This document shows, one piece after another, positions 1 through 6,058 of a DNA stretch of 16,318 bases. The position numbers and the translations under genes were made by a program. The DNA is from Actinomycetes bacterium (GTDB lineage Bacteria > Actinomycetota > Actinomycetes > Propionibacteriales > Propionibacteriaceae): positions 1-16,318 of the forward strand of contig JAEZHJ010000063.1 of the NCBI GenBank assembly GCA_023436925.1, given 5' to 3'. The notes under the pieces were generated by a model. That model did not search any database. It worked only from the letters and a program-made list of their open reading frames with translations, and had not been told where the DNA came from. Numbering within the stretch: position 1 is the first letter of the stretch; every line of letters starts with the position of its first letter.

Positions 1-576
1 CAGCAGGTCGGCCCGTGCCGCGGCCGGCGTGCCGCCGAGTTCGGCGGCCACCCTGCGCCACAGCACCGCCTGCCAGGCGTGCTCGCCGAGCGGGGAGCCG
101 TCCGGTGCGACGTCCTGGCCGTCGCCCCAGGCGGCCAGCATGGCGGGCCGGTGGGTGGCGTAGCCCTCGAAGTGGCGGGCGATCCGCAGGCACGCCGAGT
201 ACGGCTCGCGAGAGGCGTCGAGGTGACGGCTCAGGTCGGCCAGGGTGGGATCATCGCCGGTCAGGGCCACCCGCTGCAGCGGCCAGACCAGCCGCTGCGG
301 CTGCCACGGGTCGTCGCCGGCCAGCCGGCGCTCCAGGGCGGGCAGGGAGCAGAACTCGATGCCGGCGCAGATCCCGGCCCGGTCGGCGTCGCCGGCCAGC
401 TGCTGGGACAGCCAGCGCTGGAAGCCCGGCCCCGGGACGACCGCGAGGTCGAAGTCGAAGACATCGGCGGGTGGCTCCTGCCAGCACTGGCGCAGCGCCG
501 CGACCAGCGCCTCGGCGGTCGGAGCATGGTGGACGCGCAGCCCGGTGGCGGTGGCGATCAGATCCGGTGCGGTCAT
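1..576 (-). CDS. recC: RecC, exodeoxyribonuclease V gamma subunit, N-terminal part (runs off the left edge)
   Basis: Leftward open frame from ATG 576 to the window edge with no stop, giving 192 residues. RecC is the subunit of RecBCD that holds the split DNA strands and recognises Chi; the complex resects double-strand breaks in the cytoplasm. The N-terminal pattern fits RecC: LRVHHAPTAEALVAAL near residue 13, then VVPGPGFQRWLSQQLA and a GICAGIEF segment, matching the E. coli layout of a short strand-helix start, a 'GMAQWL'-like segment and a 'GIAANIDF'-like segment. Further on, YATHRPAMLAAW and HAWQAVLWRRVAAEL match the RecC 'YRPDWLAQW...AWQAPLWKAL' stretch. No clear Shine-Dalgarno sequence precedes ATG 576, but a TATGGT -10 box lies nine bases upstream, so the mRNA is probably leaderless or nearly so. 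Divergent from uvrD2. recB and recD would be expected further left but are not visible. Confidence 0.85.
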   Translation of the reverse strand, partial: MTAPDLIATATGLRVHHAPTAEALVAALRQCWQEPPADVFDFDLAVVPGPGFQRWLSQQLAGDADRAGICAGIEFCSLPALERRLAGDDPWQPQRLVWPLQRVALTGDDPTLADLSRHLDASREPYSACLRIARHFEGYATHRPAMLAAWGDGQDVAPDGSPLGEHAWQAVLWRRVAAELGGTPAAARADLL

Positions 577-639
577 GGTGGCACCACCATAAAGGCGGCC
601 GGTGACGAAATGTCGCCCGGGCTGCCTACAGTGGTCGGC
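577..639. promoter_or_regulatory. Divergent, overlapping promoters of recC and uvrD2
   Basis: This 63-base gap holds a candidate promoter for each direction. Rightward: GTGACG (602-607, 4 of 6 matches to TTGACA), 19-base spacer, TACAGT (627-632), then seven bases to GTG 640. Leftward: GCGACA (611-616 read on the minus strand, 4 of 6), 19-base spacer, TATGGT (591-586), then nine bases to ATG 576. The two -35 boxes are interleaved, so the two polymerases could not bind independently. An inverted repeat ATGGTGG-CA-CCACCAT (575-590) covers the leftward -10 box and touches the recC start codon; it could be an operator. Box positions are read from sequence; their use is inferred. Confidence 0.45.
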
Positions 640-2733
640 GTGCTGATCGACACCGAGAGCCTGCTGGCCGGACTGGACCCGGAACAGGCGGCGGTGGCGA
701 CCAGCTTCGGCCGGCCGGTGGGCGTGATCGCCGGCGCGGGCACCGGCAAGACCCGCGCGATCACCCACCGGATCGCCTACGGCGTCCACACCGGCGCCTA
801 CACCCCGCAGGCGGTGCTGGCGGTGACCTTCACCACCCGCGCGGCCGGCGAACTGCGCTCCCGGTTGCGCTCGCTGGGGGCCGCCGGCGTCCAGGCGCGC
901 ACCTTCCACTCCGCGGCGCTGCGCCAGGCGCAGTACTTCTGGCCACGGGCCTACAACACCCAGTTGCCGCCGGTCAGCGAGGCCCGGCTTCCGCTGGTGG
1001 CCGAGGCGGCCCGGCGGCTGCGGCTCAACCCGGACAGCGCCACCCTGCGCGACCTGCTGACCGAGATCTCCTGGGCGAAGGTGAGCAACACCGCGCCCGC
1101 CGACTACGCCGAACTCGCTGTCGCCGCCGGACGCGAGGTGTCCGGGCTGGACGCGGCCTGGGTGGGCCGGGTGCTCGGCCGCTACGAGCAGGTGAAGGCC
1201 GACCGCGGGGTGATCGACTTCGACGACATCCTTCTCTGCGCGACCGCCCTGCTCGGTGACCACCCCGACATCGCCGAGGAGGTGCGCTCCACCTACCGCC
1301 ACCTCGTGGTGGACGAGTACCAGGACGTCAGCCCGGTCCAGCAGTCGCTGCTGGAGCTGTGGCGGGGCGATTCCGAGGATCTGTGCGTGGTCGGCGACCC
1401 GGCCCAGACCATCCACTCCTTCGCCGGCGCGAGCCCGGACTACCTGACCGGCTTCAGCAGCCGGTTCCCCGACGCGGTGATGATCCGCCTGGTGCGCGAC
1501 TACCGCTCCAGCCCCGAGATCGTCGCCCTGGCCAACACGGTGTCGGTGCGGGCCCGGATCGCCGGCACGGTCCGGCTGGAATCGCAACAGCCTTCCGGGC
1601 CGGCGCCGCGGGTGCTGCCGTGCGCGACCGAGTTCGACGAGGCCCGGGCGGTGGTGGCCTGGCTCGAGGAGCGACACGCCGAGGGCATCCCGTGGCGGGA
1701 GATGGCGGTGCTGTACCGGGTGCACGCCCAGTCCCCGCTGTTCGAGTCGGCGCTGGCCGAGGCCGGGATCGGCTTCTCGGTGCGCGGCGGGGACGGCTTC
1801 TTCGACCGCGCCGAGATTCGGCAGGCCGCCGGAATCCTGGCCGAGGAGGCCCGGCGCGACCCGTCCCGTCCCGCGGTGGACGCCTGCCGCGCGGTCCTGG
1901 AGCGGATCGGCTGGACGACCACCGCCCCGACCGGGCAGGGCCGGGTGCGGGAACGCTGGGAGTCGCTGGCCGCCCTGCTCGCGCTCGCCGAGGATGTCGC
2001 CGCGAGCCGTCCGGACGCCGACGTCGCGGCGCTGGTGGAGGAACTCACCGCCCGGCAGTCGGCCGAGCACGCCCCGGTCGGTGACGGAGTGTCGCTGTCC
2101 ACGCTGCACGCCGCCAAGGGCCTGGAGTGGCAGGCCGTCGTGATCGTCGGCGTCCAGGAGGGCACCCTGCCGCTGTCGCTGGCGGCGACCCCCGAGCAGG
2201 TCGCCGAAGAGGGCCGGCTGTTCTACGTCGGGGTCACCCGGGCCCGCCGCCACCTGTTGCTGACCTGGTCACGCAGCCGTCGCGGCGGTGCGGGTCGGGG
2301 GCAGTCGCGGTTCCTGGACGGCATCGGCTCGGAGCGGACGGCGGCGCCGGCCCGTCCCCGGCAGCGCACCAAGCCCGCCACCGCCCTGTCGGCGACCTGC
2401 CGGGTCTGCGGCAGGCCGGTCACCAGCGGCGCCGAACGCAAGCTGCTTCGCCACCACGACTGCCCGCCCGGCTACGACGAGGCCCTGCTGGAGCGCCTCA
2501 AGCAGTGGCGCCTCGAGGTGGCGCGGGAGCGCAGCCAGCCCGCCTTCGTGGTGTTCACCGACGCCACCTTGATGGCGATCGCCGAGGCGATGCCCGCCGA
2601 CGCCGCCGGCCTGCTGCGGATCCCCGGGGTGGGCCGGGTGAAGTGCGAGCAGTACGGCCCGGCCGTGCTGGAGATCCTGGCCTCGGAGCGGAGCAGCGAG
2701 GCCGAGGATCAAGCGGCGAAGCCGGGCAGGTAG
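640..2733 (+). CDS. uvrD2: UvrD2-type superfamily 1 DNA helicase with HRDC-like domain
   Basis: An SF1A 3'-5' helicase of 697 residues; mycobacterial UvrD2 is about 700. Motifs in order: Walker A AGAGTGKT (31-38), motif II VVDEYQD (223-229), motif III GDPAQTIHSF (252-261), DYRS near 287-290, motif V STLHAAKGLEW (487-497) and motif VI GRLFYVGVTRAR (525-536). A linker then leads to CRVCG (C587, C590), HH (605-606) and C608, followed by an HRDC-like domain (about 630-682, with LLRIPGVGRVK). The cysteine cluster plus HRDC separates UvrD2 from UvrD1/PcrA. The start was set at GTG 640 because a TACAGT -10 box ends eight bases before it (leaderless model) and the length then fits the family; ATG 610 is the in-frame alternative. 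The frame stays open far upstream only because of base composition. The 3' end overlaps the convergent ABC1 kinase gene by 25 bases. Confidence 0.93.
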   Translation: MLIDTESLLAGLDPEQAAVATSFGRPVGVIAGAGTGKTRAITHRIAYGVHTGAYTPQAVLAVTFTTRAAGELRSRLRSLGAAGVQARTFHSAALRQAQYFWPRAYNTQLPPVSEARLPLVAEAARRLRLNPDSATLRDLLTEISWAKVSNTAPADYAELAVAAGREVSGLDAAWVGRVLGRYEQVKADRGVIDFDDILLCATALLGDHPDIAEEVRSTYRHLVVDEYQDVSPVQQSLLELWRGDSEDLCVVGDPAQTIHSFAGASPDYLTGFSSRFPDAVMIRLVRDYRSSPEIVALANTVSVRARIAGTVRLESQQPSGPAPRVLPCATEFDEARAVVAWLEERHAEGIPWREMAVLYRVHAQSPLFESALAEAGIGFSVRGGDGFFDRAEIRQAAGILAEEARRDPSRPAVDACRAVLERIGWTTTAPTGQGRVRERWESLAALLALAEDVAASRPDADVAALVEELTARQSAEHAPVGDGVSLSTLHAAKGLEWQAVVIVGVQEGTLPLSLAATPEQVAEEGRLFYVGVTRARRHLLLTWSRSRRGGAGRGQSRFLDGIGSERTAAPARPRQRTKPATALSATCRVCGRPVTSGAERKLLRHHDCPPGYDEALLERLKQWRLEVARERSQPAFVVFTDATLMAIAEAMPADAAGLLRIPGVGRVKCEQYGPAVLEILASERSSEAEDQAAKPGR

Positions 2734-4052
2734 GCCCGCAACACCGCGCCGAAGTCGGCGCGGACGTCCAGTTGGGCCAGGACGGCGATGCCGCCCAGCC
2801 AGACCCGGTAGATCAGCCCGTACTCGGGCGGGATGTTCAGCTTCAGCGCGACATCGTCGGCGTTCATGCTGCGCTGCACCCGGCCGAACTGGGACCGGGT
2901 CCACTCGCGGTTGAAGTGGAACTCGGGTGCGGCCGCCGGCTCGACGAACGGGTTGAGGTAGTCCAGCAGTTCCCCGGCAGTGACCTCGCCCGGCTTCACG
3001 AAGCCCTCCGCCTCCAGCCCGGCCAGCATCCCGGCGGCGTCCCCGGCGACCGCCCGCCGGATGAGTTCCCCCATCGGACGGGGCAGTCCGTCGGGGAAGG
3101 ACGCGGTGAGCCCGAAGTCGAGCACGCCGAGTCGCCCGTCCGGCGTCACGAGGTAGTTGCCGGGGTGCGGATCGCCGTGGAGCAGACCGCCGATCGCGGG
3201 CCCGGCGAACAGGAACGTGACGTAGTTGACCGCCGCCCGGTTGCGGGCCTCCTGGTCGGCGCCGGCCAGGCTGGCGAGCTTGACGCCGTCCAGCCAGTCC
3301 GAGACCAGGACCCGGGAGGTCGCGAACCGGGCGCGGGGGACGACGAAGTGAGGATGGCCCTGGGTCGCCTCGGCCATCTGGTTCTGCGCCTCGGCCTCGT
3401 GGAGGTAGTCGACCTCCTCCGCGATCCGGGCCGCCACCTCGCGGGTCAGCGCCACCACGTCCAGCCCGCCGGTCAGCGGCGAGGCGGCGGCGGCGAGCCG
3501 CTGGATCTGCTTCAGGTCGTTGCGCAGCGCGACATCGGCGCCCGGGTACTGCACCTTCACCGCGACCGGGTCGCCCGAGCCGGCCAGTCGCGCGCGGTGC
3601 ACCTGCCCGATCGAGGCGGCCGCGGCGGGACGGGCCTCGAACTCGGCGAAGTGGGAGCGCCAGTCGGCGCCGAGCTCGGAGCGCAGCACGCCGTGCACGC
3701 GGGAGGTGGGCATCGGGGGCGCCGAGTCCTGCAGCGCCGCGAGCCGGGCCCGGAACGGGGCCGCGATCTCCTCCGGCAGCATCGCCTCCATCATCGACAG
3801 CACCTGCCCGAACTTCATCGCCCCGCCCTTGAGTTCGCCCAGGACGTTGAACAACTGCTCGGCGGCGGCCCGCGACAGGTCGGCGTTCACCTGGTCGGCC
3901 GACTGGCCGAGCAGCCGGCGACCGGCACCGACAGTCGCCCGTCCGGCCGCTCCGAGCGGGATGCTCAGCAGCCGGGCCGCCCGTCCCAGCGAACCCTGCG
4001 GGAGGACGCCGTCAGCGTCGCGGGCGGTCAGGTCCGGTTCGGTGGTGTCCAC
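2709..4052 (-). CDS. ABC1/UbiB/AarF-family atypical kinase
   Basis: A 447-residue member of the ABC1 (ADCK/UbiB) protein-kinase-like family. Family signatures are all present: the KxGQ helix (LKGGAMKFGQ, 74-83), the alanine-rich nucleotide loop AAAASIGQVH (143-152), the lysine strand VAVKVQ (163-168), EEVDYLHEAEAQN (212-224), the catalytic-loop segment LHGDPHPGN (291-299) and the DFG metal site (312-314). ABC1 proteins bind nucleotide and often support quinone or lipid metabolism; the substrate here is unknown. It corresponds by position to M. tuberculosis Rv3197. GTG 4052 lies 24 bases after the stop of the upstream ThiF-like gene, so the two are probably co-transcribed. No strong ribosome site is visible. 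The last 25 bases overlap the end of uvrD2 on the other strand. The whiB7 gene that sits beside this kinase in mycobacteria is absent. Confidence 0.9.
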   Translation of the reverse strand: MDTTEPDLTARDADGVLPQGSLGRAARLLSIPLGAAGRATVGAGRRLLGQSADQVNADLSRAAAEQLFNVLGELKGGAMKFGQVLSMMEAMLPEEIAAPFRARLAALQDSAPPMPTSRVHGVLRSELGADWRSHFAEFEARPAAAASIGQVHRARLAGSGDPVAVKVQYPGADVALRNDLKQIQRLAAAASPLTGGLDVVALTREVAARIAEEVDYLHEAEAQNQMAEATQGHPHFVVPRARFATSRVLVSDWLDGVKLASLAGADQEARNRAAVNYVTFLFAGPAIGGLLHGDPHPGNYLVTPDGRLGVLDFGLTASFPDGLPRPMGELIRRAVAGDAAGMLAGLEAEGFVKPGEVTAGELLDYLNPFVEPAAAPEFHFNREWTRSQFGRVQRSMNADDVALKLNIPPEYGLIYRVWLGGIAVLAQLDVRADFGAVLRAYLPGFAA

Positions 4053-4076
4053 GCGCCAAGTGTGCCTTGCGGCTGG

Positions 4077-4928
4077 TTACGCGACGGAGAGCACGCAACC
4101 GCACTGGGGATGGACGGGCCAGTCCCGGGTTCGCAGGCTGTGGTCGCTGCCGAGTTCGAGGGTGCGGCCGGTGACATCGGGCTCCCCGCCGGTCAGGTGG
4201 CAGCGGGCCTGGACCACGGCGGTCGCCGCCGCCCAGGCCAGCAGCACCGGGTCGCCGGGGCAGCGGTCCCGGCACAGTTGGGCGACCAGCAGCGGCCAGG
4301 CCGGGTCGTAGCGGCAGCGCAGCAGGTCCTGGCAGCGGGTGCACGGTGTGGCACCGGGCAGGACGAGCGGGCCGACCACGGCGCGGTCGGCTTCCAGCCG
4401 CACCACCAGATGGGCCCGCCGGGCGGCGAGCAGGGCGTCGGTGAGTGCGCGGTCCGGCTCCTGGGTGTCGGTGGCGACGATGGTGAGCGCCGGCCACCGG
4501 GCGCCCAGCCGGCTCCAGTGCTCCGGCCCGCGTCCGACCGGTTCGGCACGGTCGGCCCGGTGTCCGATCCGCACCGGCTCGGGCAGCCCTGCCAGTCGCA
4601 GGGTCGCGGCGACGGCCTCGGCCAGGGGACCGGTGCCGACCAGGCCGAGCGAGCCGGGCGGTGGGTCGTGGACCACCAGCAGACCGGCCGCGTCCAGTTG
4701 CTCGACCAGCCAGCTCAGCCAGCCGGACGGGACGCCGGGCAGCAGGTAGCCGAGTTCGGCCAGGGAACGCGGTTCGGCCAGCGCCGCAACAGCCTGGTCG
4801 GTCCCGGGCGGAACCCCGTCGAGGACCAGCCCCGGCGCGTCCAGCCCCAGTTGCAGGACACCCTCGGCCCGCCAGGTGAGTGCCAGGGGACGGCGGAGCC
4901 GGTAGCGCAGGGGATCAGCAGAGGCCAT
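4077..4928 (-). CDS. ThiF/E1-like zinc protein, related to TOMM cyclodehydratase partner proteins
   Basis: A 283-residue protein corresponding by position to M. tuberculosis Rv3196, an uncharacterised protein. The N-terminal part resembles the winged-helix region seen in peptide-binding E1-like proteins (about 45-85, including SGWLSWLVEQLDAAGLL). A Rossmann-type strand and glycine loop follows (GLVGTGPLAEAVAATL, 95-110). The C-terminal half has PGATPCTRCQDLLR...DPAWP (191-212), a pattern familiar from azole-forming cyclodehydratase partners of the ThiF fold, and ends with CGC (276-278). C196, C199, C276 and C278 could bind one structural zinc. No catalytic cysteine of a canonical E1 is recognised and no precursor peptide gene lies nearby, so peptide modification is not supported. 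Start at ATG 4928; the frame extends upstream through a terminator hairpin, so earlier starts are unlikely. Probably the first gene of an operon with the ABC1 kinase. Confidence 0.75.
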   Translation of the reverse strand: MASADPLRYRLRRPLALTWRAEGVLQLGLDAPGLVLDGVPPGTDQAVAALAEPRSLAELGYLLPGVPSGWLSWLVEQLDAAGLLVVHDPPPGSLGLVGTGPLAEAVAATLRLAGLPEPVRIGHRADRAEPVGRGPEHWSRLGARWPALTIVATDTQEPDRALTDALLAARRAHLVVRLEADRAVVGPLVLPGATPCTRCQDLLRCRYDPAWPLLVAQLCRDRCPGDPVLLAWAAATAVVQARCHLTGGEPDVTGRTLELGSDHSLRTRDWPVHPQCGCVLSVA

Positions 4929-5072
4929 GGCGACCAGCCAACCGCGCCGCAGTGCCCGCCAGGAAGCGGCGCCCGAGGACCGGCAACACCGCCGGCGGGA
5001 TCGGCAACACCCGCGAACACGGCGAGAGCGCCGGGCCCCTGGGGGCACCGGCGCTCTCGCGAAGACGTGGGT
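4929..5072. other. Intergenic spacer between the ThiF-like and zinc-ribbon genes
   Basis: Apart from the terminator hairpin, this 144-base spacer has a short direct repeat CGGCAACAC (4981 and 5002). I see no convincing -35/-10 pair for the ThiF-like gene, although its promoter should lie between the hairpin and 4929. Confidence 0.4.
5022..5060 (-). terminator. Hairpin terminator after the zinc-ribbon gene
   Basis: A perfect 13-bp stem pairs 5022-5034 (GCGAGAGCGCCGG) with 5048-5060. Inside it GCCCC (5035-5039) pairs with GGGGC (5042-5046), leaving only a small loop. It begins 13 bases after the stop of the leftward zinc-ribbon gene and lies before the ThiF-like gene. No T-run follows, as is common for actinobacterial hairpin terminators. 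It probably separates the two transcription units. Confidence 0.75.
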
Positions 5073-5237
5073 TCAGGCCTGCTTGGGGAGGAACCGCGTC
5101 AGGTTGGTTCCACACACGGGGCACTTCGCCTTGGCGATCCGGGTGCCCTTCTCGTTGACCGTGACATCGCCGGTCGCTTCCCGGTGGTCCTTGCACTTCA
5201 CACAGTAGAACGACCCGCTGTAGCTGTCCTTGGCCAC
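5073..5237 (-). CDS. Small zinc-ribbon protein of DUF5679 type
   Basis: A 54-residue protein with two CxxC knuckles: YCVKC (C12, C15) and KCPVCG (C39, C42). The pattern 'CVKCK...CPVCGT' with a basic C-terminus matches the small actinobacterial DUF5679 zinc-ribbon family; its function is unknown, and nucleic-acid or ribosome contact is only a guess. GTG 5237 is preceded by a good Shine-Dalgarno GAGGAG with a five-base spacer, which decides the start. A strong hairpin terminator follows 13 bases after the stop, and two promoter candidates lie upstream, so it is probably a single-gene transcription unit. It sits in the otherwise conserved uvrD2-UPF0182 block at a place with no equivalent in the mycobacterial layout as I recall it. 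Confidence 0.85.
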   Translation of the reverse strand: MAKDSYSGSFYCVKCKDHREATGDVTVNEKGTRIAKAKCPVCGTNLTRFLPKQA

Positions 5238-5511
5238 TGTTTCTCCTCGGTGGTAGTCGGTCCCCTGACCGGGGAAACGGCGGGGATGCTTGCCGCGTCA
5301 GTTTACACACGGCTCCACCGAATGACATCGATCGGAAAACCGGGGTACTGAGAGCGGTCGCGAGGCCCCACCGGTCCGATGCCGCTTGCCTTCCCCTGCG
5401 AGCAGCCCGGCCCCGGAAGGGCCTCACTGAGGCAGAAACTAGTGCCCCCGCAGGCCGCGGTCAACCCGACATCCCGAGGTGGCCACAAACCGTCCCGATA
5501 GGCTGGCCGAT
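5238..5511. promoter_or_regulatory. Divergent regulatory region with two leftward promoters and an operator-like palindrome
   Basis: Leftward P1, read on the minus strand: TTGACC (5464-5459), exactly 17 bases, TAGTTT (5441-5436). Its start point would fall in or beside the odd palindrome GCCTCA-C-TGAGGC (5421-5433), a likely repressor site. Leftward P2: ATGTCA (5328-5323, 4 of 6), 17 bases, TAAACT (5305-5300). P1 would give the zinc-ribbon mRNA a leader of about 190 bases, P2 one of about 55. Rightward: TAGGCT (5499-5504) lies seven bases before ATG 5512 of the YgjP-type gene, fitting a leaderless message, but its -35 box is not evident. I compared the leader with common riboswitch motifs by eye and recognised none. 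Confidence 0.5.
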
Positions 5512-6057
5512 ATGGAGTCCGGACGGGTCGAAATCAAGGGCGCCGGGCCGGTCGAGGTGCGGCGCAGCGCCCGCCGCCGACGCACCTTGACGGTATTTCG
5601 GGAACAGGGCCGGCTGGTCGCCGTCGTCCCGGCCGGGCTGAGCCGGCGACAGACCGAGGAAATGGTTCCCGCCCTTGTCACCCGCTTCCTGGCCAAGGAA
5701 AGTCGCCGCGTGGTTCCGGCCGGTGATCCGGAACTGCACGCCCGCGCCGAGGAACTCGGCCGGCGCTACCTGGTGCCCAGGCTGCCCGGCGGGCTGCCCG
5801 AGTTCGAGGTCCGCTGGGTGTCCAACCAGACCCGGCGGTGGGGATCCTGCACGCCCTCGGCCGGCCGGATCCGGATCTCGGACCGGCTGCGCGGCGTGCC
5901 GCGGTGGGTGGGGGACTACGTCCTGCTGCACGAGCTGACCCACCTCGTCGAGCCGACCCACTCTGCGCGGTTCTGGGAGCTGCTGTCGGCCTACCCCGAC
6001 GCGGAGCGGGCGCGGGGCTTCCTCGACGGGCTGGAGTTCGCCGAGGAGGGCCGCTGA
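5512..6057 (+). CDS. YgjP-type M48-like metallopeptidase (DUF45)
   Basis: A 181-residue protein of the YgjP/DUF45 family. It carries the family signature RRWGSC (108-113) followed by the zinc-peptidase motif HELTH (140-144) and a third ligand candidate, H150 in EPTHSARFW. The N-terminal part is a basic strand-rich region (VEVRRSARRRRTLTV). These proteins are small cytoplasmic metallopeptidase-like proteins whose substrates are largely unknown; in other bacteria they often sit near type I restriction genes, which is not the case here. The start was set at ATG 5512 because a TAGGCT box precedes it by seven bases; GTG 5479 is an in-frame alternative adding 11 residues. The stop is one base from the stop of the convergent DUF2342 gene. 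Confidence 0.88.
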   Translation: MESGRVEIKGAGPVEVRRSARRRRTLTVFREQGRLVAVVPAGLSRRQTEEMVPALVTRFLAKESRRVVPAGDPELHARAEELGRRYLVPRLPGGLPEFEVRWVSNQTRRWGSCTPSAGRIRISDRLRGVPRWVGDYVLLHELTHLVEPTHSARFWELLSAYPDAERARGFLDGLEFAEEGR

Positions 6058-6058
6058 G

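Noticed and set aside
610..639. ATG 610 as the uvrD2 start
   Set aside because: Possible, but it would place the good TACAGT -10 box inside the gene and add residues not expected from the family length; kept only as an alternative.
2127..5351. A 1074-residue rightward open frame across the ABC1 and ThiF-like genes
   Set aside because: It is the antisense shadow of two clear leftward genes and also overlaps the uvrD2 end; the product is low-complexity Gly/Arg/Gln-rich with no domain, as expected from GC-skewed codons.
5238..5460. Riboswitch or whiB7-type attenuator leader
   Set aside because: A CTGAGA-like string occurs but the rest of a TPP fold is missing; no convincing upstream peptide or attenuator stems were found.
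5488..5496. AACCGTCCC in the YgjP-type promoter and GGGGACGGT at 7491 as further scattered repeat copies
   Set aside because: Only nine bases match in each; this is expected by chance in GC-rich sequence of this length, and neighbouring bases of the 21-bp unit do not match.
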